From the NCBI RefSeq assembly GCF_027887165.1, contig NC_077227.1, positions 77,520,488-77,584,487 on the forward strand: a stretch of DNA of 64,000 nucleotides, written 5' to 3'. Position numbers and translations under genes: made by a program. How positions within the stretch are numbered: position 1 is the first letter of the stretch; each line of letters begins with the position of its first letter. The notes under the pieces are model-generated. The model saw nothing but the letters and a program-made list of their open reading frames with translations. It did no database searches and was not told where the DNA came from. Positions 44,382 to 54,980 of the stretch are shown one piece after another. The DNA is from Monodelphis domestica. Its lineage: Eukaryota; Chordata; Mammalia; Didelphimorphia; Didelphidae.

Positions 44382-44384
44382 AAT

Positions 44385-44495
44385 AGACCCTAGATGTCAT
44401 AGATTGTCTTCTGCTTCTTTTTGTAGCCTCTATGCTTAAGCATAGTGTTTAGAACATAAGCACTTCATAAATGCTTATCGTCTGGCTGTTCAGAA
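44385..44495 (+). mobile_element. L2 3' end scrap inside CR1/L3
   Basis: tgcttaagcatagtgtttag, acataagcacttcataaatg, cttatcgtctgg. Confidence 0.55.
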
Positions 44496-44713
44496 AAATG
44501 GAGATGATAATCTTATTGAACTTGACCTCAGTTCTAGGTGCCATATCTAAGAAAGGACATTATAAACTGGTGAGCCCTAAAAGAGGACAACTGACATGAT
44601 GAAAGGATTGGAGATCATGCCTTATTAGGAGTGATTCAACATCTCCAAGGATCTTTAAGTGGAAAGAGAAAAGCATAGGGAAAACAGGAAAAAATATTTA
44701 TAACTTTTTTATA

Positions 44714-44912
44714 AGGAGCAGCTAAATGATTCAGTAGATTGAGACCTAGAGACAGGAGGTCCTAGGTTCAAATATGACCACAGATACTTCCTAGCTGTGT
44801 GGTCTTGAGCGAGTCACTTAACCCCCATTGCCTAACCCTTGCCACTCTTCTGCCTTGGAATCAATACATAGTATTAATTCTAAGATAGAAGGTAAGGGTT
44901 TAAAAAAAACAA
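44714..44912 (+). mobile_element. SINE-A inside CR1/L3
   Basis: ggagcagctaaatgattcag, gtgtggtcttgagcgagtca, taagatagaaggtaagggtt. Flanks resemble each other loosely (taacttttttat and caactttatttta). Confidence 0.88.
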
Positions 44913-45004
44913 CTTTATTTTAATTATAATAAGGATATACTTAAATATTTGGAGGATCTTCCATGGAAAGGGAATTAGACTTGTTCTTGACTATAGTAAG
45001 CAGA

Positions 45005-45244
45005 ACCAAGGCAACTAGATGGTATAGTGGATAGAGCCTGGAGTCAAGAAGATCTGAGTTCAAAACCAGTTTTAGGCAAGTCATTTAACCTCTATTTGCC
45101 TCAGTTCCCTCAAAAGTAAAATGGGGGTAATAATAACACCTACTTACCTAGGTGATTGTGAGGGTCAAATGAGATAATAATTGTAAAGTGCTTAGCACAG
45201 GGCCTGGCATATAGTAGGTGCTATATAAATGTTAGCTATTATTA
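45005..45244 (+). mobile_element. MIR-type SINE inside CR1/L3
   Basis: ggcaactagatggtatagtg, tttgcctcagttccctcaaa, tgtgagggtcaaatgagata, gtaggtgctatataaatgtt. Confidence 0.8.
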
Positions 45245-45509
45245 GAACAAAGAGCAGCAGTTGAAATAGCAGAGGCAGATTTGGTGTAAGAAAAAAATTA
45301 AACATGTCTAAAATTGGAAAGCCTTGCTTTGGGAGGAAGTAGGTTACCCTGTACTAACTGTCTTCAAGTGGTAACTATATTGGTCATGTTGCTGGCCAGG
45401 ATGTAGAAAGTAATCCTGGTCAGGTACACATCAGACTAGATAGTCTTTGAAGATTATTCTAACTCTGAGATTCTGGAAGATCTGGAGAAAGTAGAAAGTG
45501 GAAGACCTA

Positions 45510-45630
45510 TCAGGAGAATATAAGCTCTTTGAAGCCAGGGGCTAATTTTCACTTTTCTCTTTATATTTCCAGCACCCAGGATAGTTCCTCGCACATAATT
45601 AGGTACATAAATGCTTGTTAAATTGAACCA
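45510..45630 (+). mobile_element. L2 3' end
   Basis: aatataagctctttgaagcc, tttccagcacccaggatagt, cataaatgcttgttaaattg. Confidence 0.7.
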
Positions 45631-45647
45631 AGGCTATTGTAGCTGTC

Positions 45648-45695
45648 CAGATAGATAGATATTGATAGGTAGGTAGATAGATAGATAAATAGATT
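45648..45695. repeat. (GATA)n microsatellite
   Basis: Impure gata/ggta units. Confidence 0.88.
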
Positions 45696-45775
45696 ATTAA
45701 GTGACTATTGCCTATTAAGCATTATGCTATACCCTAGGGATACAAATACAAGCAAGGAAGAGAATCCTCATCTTC
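45696..45775 (+). repeat. D repeat scrap
   Basis: ttaagtgactattgcctatt, aagcattatgctataccct, agggatacaaatacaagca. Confidence 0.4.
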
Positions 45776-45921
45776 TTCTCCTGTCCTACTTTCCAGTGGG
45801 TGAAGAGGATATATGAAAGTGGAAAATTTAAGACAATGGCAAGTTTTGGTACTTGTGGCTGGGAGGTGAGGTGGAGGCTTTGTTTCAGGTAAGATAAAGT
45901 AAAAATTTACCTGTCAGTTGT

Positions 45922-46173
45922 CCAGTTGTTTTCAGTCATCTCTGACTCTTCAGGACCCCATTTTGGAGTTTTCTGGGCAGATACTGGAGTGGTTTGCCAT
46001 TTCCTTCTCCAGCTCATTTTACGGATGAGGAAATTGAGACCAGCAGCAAGTTGGAGTAACTTACCCAAAGTCACACAGCTGGTAAGGGTCTGAAGCCAGA
46101 TTTGAATTCAGGAAAAATGAATTTTCTTGACACCAGGCCCAGCACTCTATCCATTGTGCCACCTAGCAGCCTT
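45922..46173 (-). mobile_element. Mar1-type SINE
   Basis: gttttcagtcatctctgact, gagtggtttgccatttcctt, cagatgaggaaattgag-like wording (with acggatgagg), gccacctagcagcc at the head. Confidence 0.85.
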
Positions 46174-46351
46174 TACTCATCAGTCCAAGGTAGTTCTAGA
46201 TGGACAGTCTAGGGTTCCAGTGGGGAGAAGGTGAGGGATGATGACCAGAGTGGAGGTGACATGGTTTGGAGATGGCAGTAATGAAAGCCTGATCTATAGT
46301 TGTGATAGTAGAGAAGAAGAGACAGATGGGAGAGCTATGTCAGAATTAGAT

Positions 46352-46888
46352 TCATATATGATGGTGATGAAATACAATTGTGCTATAAGAAATGGTGAGC
46401 TGGATGATTTCAGAAAAAGCTGGAAAGACCTACATGAACTGATTTGGAGTGAAACAAGCAGAACCAGGAGAACACTGTACACAGTAATAGCAACACTATG
46501 ATGATCAACTGTGAATGTCTTAGCTGCTTTCAGTAATACAATGATCCAGTACAATTCTGAAGTATTTATGACAAAGAATACTACCCATCTCCAGAGAAAG
46601 AGCTGTTGGAGTTGGAATGCAGATCAAAGGATACTATTTTTCACATTGGTTTATTTAGGTTTTAATTTGGGGGTTTTGGTGTTGTATGAGTATTTGCTCA
46701 CAACAATGACCAATATGGAATTATGTTTTGCATGACAATACATGTATAACCCAGATCAAATTGCTTAAGATCTCTGAGAGGAGGGAGGGGAGAGAGGGAG
46801 ACAATTTGAATCTTATAATTTCAGAAAACGTATGTTGAAAATTGTTATTACATGTAATTGGGAAGATAAAATATCTTTGAATAAAAAG
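46352..46888 (+). mobile_element. L1 3' end (5' truncated)
   Basis: Begins near the last codons of ORF2 (caattgtgctataagaaatg, gaaaaagctggaaagacct, gtgaaacaagcagaaccagg, agaacactgtacacagtaat) and runs through the 3' UTR to ttacatgtaattgggaagat and aaaatatctttgaataaaaa. The 5' break is abrupt. Confidence 0.85.
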
Positions 46889-46904
46889 ATTCTACAGGAG
46901 TTGT

Positions 46905-47240
46905 TAACTGTTTGGATGAGAGAGGCAAAGGAGAAAAAAGTCAAAGAAAATGGTAAGATTGTGGATAGAAAAGAGTAGTTGAAAGATGGTACCACAGATA
47001 GAAAAAGTAAATCTTGAAGAAGCAGGTTGAGGAGGAAAGATAATAACTTCAAACAGAAGAGAATGGTCAGCAATATCAAAAATGACAGAGGTTAAAGAAA
47101 ATTAGGACTGAAAAAAAGGCCCTTGGATGTGGCAATTAGGAGGTCACTGGTAAATCCCTTAGTCATATAGGGGCAGATGCCAGCATACAAGGAGATTAAT
47201 AGAAGAGTGAGCAGTGGAAATAATTGATATATGAGAAAAA
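46905..47240 (+). repeat. D repeat, 3' segment
   Basis: gaatggtcagcaatatcaaa, aaatgacagaggttaaagaa, aaggcccttggatgtggcaa, ttaggaggtcactggtaaat. This stretch extends the family beyond what the copy at 13900 shows. Confidence 0.5.
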
Positions 47241-47254
47241 GAGATTAGATTTAT

Positions 47255-47505
47255 TCCATTTGGTGCTGATTCTGTCCTCTCGAGACAATGGGCCATTAGA
47301 GGTAGATTTCACTTCAATGTAAAAAAGAGATTTCTGTTAGAGCTATCCAGAAATGAAAGCCTTATGAAGTAGTGGCTTCTTAAACTCTCAAAACTGTTGA
47401 TAAGATGACGATCTATCTGGGATGTTATTAAGAAGATCCTTCCATTAGGTGGGAGATTGGCCTAAATGACTGTCCTGTCCAACTCTAAGATTTTACAGTG
47501 TTTAG
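47255..47505 (+). mobile_element. CR1/L3 3' end
   Basis: agatttctgttagagctatc, aggtgggagattggcctaaa, ctgtcctgtccaactctaag. Confidence 0.6.
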
Positions 47506-47579
47506 TGGAGGCAATTAATGTAACCAAATTCCTTGTTCTGTAAAGAAAGGTAAGAAATAGGATAGTAGATACATGGATC

Positions 47580-47821
47580 TAGGGCAGCTAGAGGGCACAG
47601 TGGATAGAACACTGGGTCTGTAGTCAGGAAGACTTTTCTTCCTGAGTTCAAATTGGGCTGTATGATTCTGGACAAGTCACTTAACCCCATTTGCCTCGGT
47701 TTCTTAATTTATAAAATGAGCTGGAGAACAAAATGACAAACCACACCAGTACTTTGGCCAAGAAAATCCCAAATGGGGTCATGAAAAGTCAGACAAGAGT
47801 GAAGACAACTCAACAACAACA
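47580..47821 (+). mobile_element. Mar1-type SINE, full length
   Basis: agggcagctagagggcacag, ttctggacaagtcacttaac, atggggtcatgaaaagtcag, agacaactcaacaacaaca. Confidence 0.9.
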
Positions 47822-48519
47822 TACGTGGGTCCACAAAGCCACATGTTTCTTTTATTTTCTCCAGAGGAGAAACTCATCCATGCTTTAAGATAGAAGGGAA
47901 AAGGCAAGGATAAAGGGAAACAAAGTCAGCAGGAGATTCAAATATACCATTAAGAGAGTAATCTCAGAAATGAGTAGGGACACCTCTTCCTCTCAGAAAG
48001 GAGAAAAAGAAGAAAGTGAAGTAAGAAAAGGACAGAGGATGAGCTCTAATATACCAAGTTTTGTTGCATAAGCCTCAAGCCCTTCCTGATTTACTCACTT
48101 TGGATTGTTCTTTGTAGTTCTTTGAACTCATCAGAATAAGGATACTGTAGAAACTGAGTGTATCAATATTCTATTTGTTGACTCCTCTCTTCTCGTCCTC
48201 CTGCTGTTCTGTCCAGCTTGGAGATTTTTGTTCATTTGGATGTACATGCAGTAACTGGGCCTACTCTTGTAGTCTATGGTGATCTCAGTCTAGGATCTGT
48301 GGCTTTGTTCCGTTGCTTTTCTTGTGGGTGTCTAGCAAGTGTCTGCCTGAGCTCCACAGCCGTTCAAAAGCAGCTTTAGAAATGGCTGCAATGTTTCCCG
48401 GTTCTTCCTTTAACATGAAAGCAGCACTAATGGTGCAATGACATTGCCAGTTTTCGGTCATTATCAAACAACTGTGGTCTTAGAAATTGTAAAAGACTGA
48501 CTACTGATGGCAACTTGCT
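47822..48519. other. Stretch with no recognised element
   Basis: I see nothing assignable. Confidence 0.45.
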
Positions 48520-48700
48520 TTTCTATAGTAATTTAAGATATACAAAAGCACTTTCTACAACATCCCTATGAGCTAAGGAGTATCAGTGGTATTATTCATG
48601 TGTTACCAACGAGGGAACTGAGGCAAAAAGATGAAATGACTTGTTCAGTATTACTTGGCTAGTAAGTAACAAGACCATGGTGTAGTTGGGTTTTCCAGAT
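48520..48700 (-). mobile_element. MIR-type SINE remnant
   Basis: ctttctacaacatccctatg, cgagggaactgaggcaaaaa, tgacttgttcagtattactt. Confidence 0.55.
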
Positions 48701-48711
48701 TCCAACTCCAA

Positions 48712-48942
48712 GAAAGTCTCTCTTCTTTCTTCTTCTCCTTTTCATCCATCTCCTTTTCCTCCTTGTCCTTTTTTCCTTCTATCTTCTCCTGTTCCTCTTC
48801 TTTAATCTCTCCATCCACCTCCCCATTCTTCTCATTCTTTCTCTTCTTTTTCTTCCTCTTATCATTTTCCTCCTTCTCCTTACCTTCTTTTTCCTCTATC
48901 TCCTTTCCCTGCCTTGCTTCTTTTTCCTTCTCATCTTCTGAC
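48712..48942. repeat. Polypyrimidine tract (CT-rich)
   Basis: About 230 bases, almost all C and T on the + strand, with tctcct, ttcttc and ccttct units. It leads straight into the trinucleotide run. Confidence 0.9.
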
Positions 48943-48950
48943 TGCTACTG

Positions 48951-49020
<70 letters not shown>
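48951..49020. repeat. (CTA)n trinucleotide tract, 70 bp, uninterrupted
   Basis: More than 23 perfect cta units follow two impure ctactg units. It would read as poly-Tyr in one frame, but nothing suggests translation. Confidence 0.96.
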
Positions 49021-49029
49021 GTGTAATCA

Positions 49030-49210
49030 CCACTAGCATTTACAGAGTGCTTTAAGGTTTGCAACACACTAAGTCTTTCATTATTATGCTATTACTATAT
49101 GCATTTTGCCAGTGAAGATACTGGGGTTCAATGAAGTTGTGACTTTTCTCGTGTTGTCTGGTTTCTCAGTGTCTGAGGTGAGCATTCAGATTTAGACCTG
49201 AGTCTGAATT
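49030..49210 (-). mobile_element. MIR-type SINE remnant
   Basis: ccactagcatttacagagtg, ctttaaggtttgcaacacac, gaagatactggggttcaatg. Confidence 0.55.
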
Positions 49211-49309
49211 TACCTTTCTTGCCCCCCACACCAATTTGTTTTTCAACCATCCATACTAGTCTGAAAATCAAGACATCTGGGTCATTGGCTACAGGTTTGC
49301 TAGCCCAAT

Positions 49310-49490
49310 TTATCAAAATTTCAAATCTAGTCCAACCCTTTCATTTTGCAGTTGAAGAAACTAAGACCAAAGGAGATGGAGTAACTTATCTTCAGGTTAT
49401 ATAGATAGTAAGTGGAGGGATCAGTATTTAGACCTAGATTCCTCAGGGTTCACATCCAATATTCTTTCCACCACATGGTACTGTCCCATC
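49310..49490 (-). mobile_element. MIR-type SINE remnant
   Basis: tctagtccaaccctttcatt, ttgaagaaactaagaccaaa, gttatatagatagtaagtgg, cacatccaatattctttcca. Confidence 0.55.
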
Positions 49491-51060
49491 CCTAAAGCTA
49501 CAGTTCATTGAATTTGGATGCCTGTAGCTTACAGATGTCTAAAGGTGCTGTTGGACTTAATGATGTACTACTCAAGTGCATAATGTATTTCTAATAAATT
49601 AATTTGAGTACGTACTTGATTTCAGTCCTCTGAATTCTGCCAATGGAGATGCTCCTTTAACCAGTGTAGACTGCAAACCCTTCATGCTTTCGTGTATGGT
49701 CCTCATGAGTTTCTCTGGTTGAAAAGTTCATGGCCAGTAGTGGCCAAACTTTTGGATTTAAACTTTTCCAAAATTAGACAAGCTGGTCACCGACAAACAT
49801 ACAGGACCAGTTGCTAAGATTTTCTAGCTCAGTAAGACCACATGGAACTCATGCTTTGTTGGCATAGCCCTCAAGAACCCTAACTCACTTCCTGGACACA
49901 ATGAGGCATTAGAAGGCAATAACTTAATGCTACTTTTCCACATGTTTAAATACTCACTGACTAAATGATTTTTTTGATGTGGATCTTTCCTTCTACCCTC
50001 CATCCCTACCTATCCTGTGTAATCTTTGTTCTTATCATCCCATAATGCTATCAAAGATGGTCTGCCCACATGGTTGAGTAAAGCCTTCCTCAATTTCTCT
50101 TGAGATCATGAGGATACCAGTGGAGCACAGTCATTGCTTTCTGTTGTCTTATGACCAGCCCATCTTCTTTCACTCAGCCCTTTCTTTGATGGCACCTTTG
50201 GCTGTAGTTGAACTTCATAATTCCTTATTTGCTGTGCATTGCAGCCAGCTCCCACCCACCATGTGCCTCCCCATTAGCCCCTGGGTGATAGTCATTTTCA
50301 AATTTTCAGAGACTATAGACTTATATGACTCATAGCCTTACAACAACACTGGCAGAATATTGGTCTTAAAAAGATGAGTCTTTGCTTCAGAGAGAACTTT
50401 CCTATATAACTCAGCAGATTCAACCATTTGTTGTCATTTGGAATGAGCTTTCTGAGACCAGCCTAATAAAATGTAGTTTTCCTCTAAGGTCAATATCATT
50501 GAAGCTCTGCCTTCCTTCTCCAAAACTTTGCAGATAGCTTTGTTATATTTTGCTGATGGAAAACATTCTTTTCATAAAGTCCAACAAGTTTGCCAGAAAT
50601 TTGTCACAAAACCATATTTTTTGGTCTGAGGACCCACACATTTTGTCTGAAGAACTGTATGCCTAAGAGATCATTTTAAACCAATGGCCCACCAAGTCAC
50701 AAGTGACTAAAGCTGATTTGTTTTATATTTTAGCAATGAAGTTACTGTTTTATTGTTCCATATTTAATATGTGCTGGGAATTAATCTCATAAATTTACTT
50801 TCTAAATAACTCTTGTAGGTTTTATATTTCCTGTCTTCACAAAATCAACTGAATGTGTTACCGGAAATCCAGAATAGTAGTCAATCCTTGCAGGAAGGAT
50901 AGGACAGAGTAAATCATCTTCCTTTCCATCTCTGCTCCAATCTCCTTCCGAGCTTCCCCTCCTCAACAATGACCAATGATGTTTTATTCCCCTGTTTCTA
51001 GTGCCCAGTTGGATTGAAGGTTAGCTCCCGAAGTTGTTGGCTCCACCCAAGATTGTTTGT
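49491..51060. other. Stretch with no recognised element
   Basis: This is the longest repeat-free part of the second half of intron 1. Open frames are at most 75 codons. I recognise no gene or motif. Confidence 0.45.
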
Positions 51061-51064
51061 TTTC

Positions 51065-51091
51065 GGGGGGGGGGGGGGGTTGGGGGGGGGG
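51065..51091. repeat. G-run (G15 TT G10)
   Basis: Fifteen G, TT, ten G on the + strand, right beside the LTR. The exact length in the genome is uncertain because such runs are often misread. Confidence 0.9.
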
Positions 51092-51097
51092 TAGGAA

Positions 51098-51921
51098 TGT
51101 GAAGAATGAATTTAGCTTTCCCTAGATTGTAACAATGAAGGTAGTTAGCTCTTCCTTGAAAGTGAAGATAAAATTGTAATTCCTGGTCTATTTTTAGATT
51201 TTAATCCCCCAAAGTGTTAACTCAGTATTTAAAGTAGATCTACCCATTTTAACCACAAAAAGGTGTGAACTAACCACAAAAAGGTATGAACACCCATTTC
51301 ATGCATTGAGTGGGAGGTCTGTGACCCACGTGTGAAAAAGTGGGCAGTCCTGGAGAGGAGCATCTGCTATGATTGTTAGATATAAAAATTTAGGGGATAT
51401 GACACAAGAGAAAAAGTTCTTTAAATAGAGGAAACAGAGGCACACAAGGATCAATCAATATATCATTCAGTCACTCCAAATTGGACTGGAAGACAGACAC
51501 TTGAGGAGAGACTGGAAGACTTAGACTTGGAGTTAAGACACTTGGCTATGGAGATGGACCCCTGGAGGAGCTTGTGTAGGAGACCTCAGACTGGTTTATT
51601 TTTAGATGGTCACCGTGTTGAGTGTAAAGGCTGACTTAGTTCCTTGCCCTTTCTAGAGATGTGAACCTCCAAAAAAGGCCCATCCTCTTGAAACTCCTTT
51701 CCCCTGACTGGGGCCTTAGTATTTCTAACTGGTTCAGAGGAAGCCAGAGCTTTCTCCCTCTCTCCCTCTCCCCTTTTCTCTCTTCCTTAATATCTTCCCT
51801 CTATTGTAAACAAACTATCATAAATTCCATTTACTTGAATAATTCATTTTGGTATTTAGAAATTAAAATCCCTGGTGACCACAATTTAAATATACAGGTC
51901 CAACCAAATAAAAATCTAACA
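51098..51921 (+). mobile_element. LTR fossil (marsupial endogenous retrovirus LTR, solo)
   Basis: An 824-base block starting TGTG and ending AACA, with wording I associate with a common marsupial LTR: ctatttttagattttaatcc, gtgggaggtctgtgacccac, ctctattgtaaacaaactat, aaaatccctggtgaccacaa. No viral coding sequence adjoins it, so it reads as an old solo LTR. The family name is not assigned. Confidence 0.55.
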
Positions 51922-52232
51922 GGGGGAGGGGAGTGTGTCTCAAGGTTCATTCATAATTTGTTTCCAGTCCACAGCTCCACCCAATTTAGTCTCTTTCATC
52001 CTGAACTGACAGTTTCAGGAGATATTTTGGAACAGAATAGATTTTCAAGGTCCACAATGGCATAGACATAAAGCTCTAGGGTCAGCTTAGAACCAAACTT
52101 ACTCCAGGGGAGGGGGAGGACACCTTTGTAGTCCTCCTCCAAATATTTATCACTAGAAAATGTGCCTACAAGCTGGCCACTTATCCATCACCTAGGAATA
52201 GTTAGGGCTTATGATTTCATTGGCATACTCTA
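51922..52232. other. Stretch with no recognised element
   Basis: I see nothing assignable. Confidence 0.4.
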
Positions 52233-52625
52233 AAGCAGGGGTTCTTAATTTTTTTAGGTCATGGACCCCTTTGGCAATCTCATGAACCCTCTTGACCCTT
52301 TTTCAAAACAATGTTTTTAAATCCATAAAACAAAATACATGAATTATAAAGGGTGTAACTAGGTAGCTCAGTGGATAGAGAGAGCCAGATCTAGAAATGG
52401 GAGGTCCTGGGTTCTAATCTGGCCCCAGACACTTCCTGGCTATGTGACTCTAAACAAATCACTTGACCCCCATTGCCTAGCCTTTACCCCCTCTTCTGTC
52501 TTCGAACCAATACTTAGACTTAATTCTAAGACAGAAGGTAAAGGTTCAAAAAATTTATATCATATACAAAGGAAGAAAATTACATTGAAATACAGTTATT
52601 GTAATACTTAAACAAGAACCTAGTA
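52233..52625 (+). mobile_element. hAT-type non-autonomous element split by a SINE-A
   Basis: Opens agcaggggttcttaattttt, then ggtcatggacccctttggca and aaatccataaaacaaaatac. After the SINE come acattgaaatacagttattg and aatacttaaacaagaa. The expected inverted right end is not visible. Confidence 0.55.
52351..52551 (+). mobile_element. SINE-A inside the hAT element
   Basis: gtaactaggtagctcagtgg, tatgtgactctaaacaaatc, acagaaggtaaaggttcaaa. It is more diverged than most copies. Confidence 0.85.
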
Positions 52626-52750
52626 TGAGAAGCCTTGTAATAAAGAAAGAAACTATGTGTAATATACAGATAATATATAATTAAATATATTATATAATTA
52701 AATAATAGGTTACATGTAGTTTCTGTGTAAATGTGTGTATATGTCTGTGT

Positions 52751-53228
52751 GTGTGAATTATGTGGTACAATGGATAGATAGGGTGCTGGACCTGGAGTCA
52801 GAAAAACTTGAGTTCAAATCCTGTCTCAGACACTTATGTGATTGCAAGCAAGTCACTTAACTTCTCTCGGCCTCAGTTTCCTAGCTGTAAAATGGGAATA
52901 ACAATAGCACCTACCTTCTAGAGTAGGCATCTAGGTAGTTCAGTGGATAGAGTGCTAGACCTGAAGTCAGGAAGACTCCTCTTCCCAAGTTCCAATCTGG
53001 CCTCAGACACTTAATAGCAGTGTGACCCTGGACAAGCCACTTAACCCTGCTTGCCTCAGTTTCCTCATCTGTATAATGAGCTGGAGAAGGAAATAGCAAA
53101 CCACTTCAGTATGTCTGCCAATAAAACCCCAAATGGGGTTACAAAGAATTGAGCATGACTAAAATGACTAAAAAATGACCTCCCAGGGTTGTGGGCATTA
53201 GAAGTCTTAAAACACCATATAACTGCTA
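52751..53228 (+). mobile_element. MIR-type SINE split by a Mar1 SINE
   Basis: Left: tgtggtacaatggatagata, ctcggcctcagtttcctagc, aacaatagcacctacctt. Right, after the insert: gacctcccagggttgtgggc. A (GATTAT)n run follows at 53229-53252. Confidence 0.72.
52924..53178 (+). mobile_element. Mar1-type SINE inside MIR-type SINE
   Basis: ggcatctaggtagttcagtg, gtgaccctggacaagccact, agctggagaaggaaatagca, ccaaatggggttacaaagaa, tgactaaaatgactaaa. Confidence 0.88.
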
Positions 53229-53422
53229 TGATTATGATTATGATTATGATTATTTCCAAAACACCAGAGCTTTTCATTCCAGCCCATTCCAGTTCTTGTT
53301 CTGCGTACAATCATATCAATAGGGTTATTGCTTCTGGAAAGGGTTTGCCAGTTGACCACCATTACAGATCACTCTGTAACTTTCCAGATACTACTCTCAC
53401 TTCTCTCCTATATGTGTTGTCT

Positions 53423-53535
53423 TCTTCTATTAGAAGGTAAGCTTCTTGAGGGCAGAGACTCTCTGATTCTCTGTGTGTATGTCCTTAGTGTTTAGCACAG
53501 AGCCTGATACATAAGAAGTACTTAGTAACTTTTTT
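53423..53535 (+). mobile_element. L2 3' end
   Basis: tctattagaaggtaagcttc, ttgagggcagagactctctg, agcacagagcctgatacata, agaagtacttagtaac. Confidence 0.75.
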
Positions 53536-53599
53536 TTTCATTTATTAGTTCCCGTCCCCCATCCCTGTTCTCTCCTCTGATTGACCAAGGACCTAATAG

Positions 53600-53815
53600 G
53601 AAGAGTTTTGGGTTCAGTCTGACCCCCTGGGTCCAGGTCCAGGATTTCATCCTAGAGGTGTGAATTGGAGGAGCTCACTTAACCTCTGTGAGCCTTAGTT
53701 TCCTTATCTGAAAAATGTGGTTAATAATATTTCCACTACTTGCCTTTACAGGCTAGGTGGCTGTAAGGAAAGTGCTTTGTAAACATTAAAATTCTATATA
53801 AATGTGAGCCATTAT
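53600..53815 (+). mobile_element. MIR-type SINE
   Basis: aagagttttgggttcagtct, cttaacctctgtgagcctta, ttatctgaaaaatgtggt, aaagtgctttgtaaacatta. Confidence 0.65.
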
Positions 53816-54179
53816 TTTTGAACTTTGTAAATGTCAGAGTTCAAAGCAGTGCAAATATTTTGTACTGACAGGGTCTTCAGGGAGGTGGGCTGAGAGGGGG
53901 AAGCATTTGTACAGTCTTCTGGATTTTTTTCTTATCATAGGCAGATTATTGGTTATACCACCTAATTGGAATTATTTCATAAAATCTCAAAGCTGGATGA
54001 GATTTCAGACTTCCCTCTATCTGTGAATTCTTTGCTCTTTTGTCCTATCAGTGCTAACAGCTTTCCAAACTTCAATCCTAAGGTTATCTCCACCATCTAC
54101 TTCTGTTCCTACTCTCTAGCCCTGCTGGAAGAAGCCATTCAGCAGTGCTGATTGGAGCCACTACTAATTTATATTATCT
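53816..54179. other. Stretch with no recognised element
   Basis: I see nothing assignable. Confidence 0.4.
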
Positions 54180-54980
54180 AATCTCAACTGGGCCCTTAGT
54201 ATAATGTAGCAATCTTTTTGCCATTTCCACACTGGCTCTTGCATTCCCCAGAAGTGGCTACTTGAAATGTTCTCTCTCATCAAACCACCTGTACCTTCTC
54301 TCTCCTTGGTCTTTCAGCAGAGGACCTCACCTAATTCTTTCCTGAGAAAATAAGCATCATTCCTTGTAAACTCCTTCTCCTACCCAATTCAATACCTCAA
54401 ATCCCCTCGATATCATCCATCTTTCTCTTCTACTTTGCTCCAGTCATAGGGAAAGAGGTTGCCATGGCTTCCCCTGCTACTTGTACCATTGATCACATCC
54501 TCTCCTGACTATCTCAGTCATTCTCTCTCTCTCCTTCCTTGGCTCTTTCCTTGATGTTGACAAACATGCCCAGATTTCCCTCATTCTTAAACCTTCACTT
54601 AATCTTGCCACCACCCCCTCCCCCCCAACTATCATCTTATATCTCTCCTCCCTTTCCCTACTGACCTCCTAGAAAACCTTTCTGTGATTATGGCCTTCAC
54701 TTCCTCACCTCTCACTTACTTCTCTACCAATTATGACCTGGCTTCCATCTACAAAACTCAACTAAAACTGTCCTCTCCAATACCCCAATTACTGCTTCTT
54801 TATTTGTGTATATATGTTATAGCCCCCCTCGAAAAATCGATATTCTTTGAGGTCAGGGAATACTTCATTTTTATATTGCATATTTACATTTATATATATA
54901 TATATATATTCATTTTATATTTCATATATCCAGTGGCTTGCACATAGTATACCCTTCATAATTATTCATTGAATGAATTA
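54180..54980 (+). mobile_element. L2 LINE with internal deletion
   Basis: Reverse-transcriptase-region wording (gtaccattgatcacatcctc, cctcacctctcacttacttc, acctggcttccatctacaaa) is followed without the middle by the 3' end (ttctttgaggtcagggaata, tggcttgcacatagtatacc, attcattgaatgaatta). Confidence 0.68.

Larger units (their letters stand above)
43750..45480 (+). mobile_element. Long CR1/L3 remnant broken by four inserts
   Basis: CR1/L3 words in order: atttttatcaatgacttgtg, tgctgggagggatagttaat, taatagggataaatgcaaaa, then gaattttagtggacataaag, ttctaggtgccatatctaag, gaaaggattggagatcatgc, tggaaagggaattagacttg, gaagtaggttaccctgtact and the terminus gtcaggtacacatcagacta with gatagtctttgaagatt. 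The inserts are a SINE-A, an L2 scrap, a second SINE-A and a MIR-type SINE. Confidence 0.82.

Noticed and set aside
48763-49026. 87-codon frame ending in poly-Tyr
   Set aside because: It is the pyrimidine tract and (CTA)n read through; no start context or homology.
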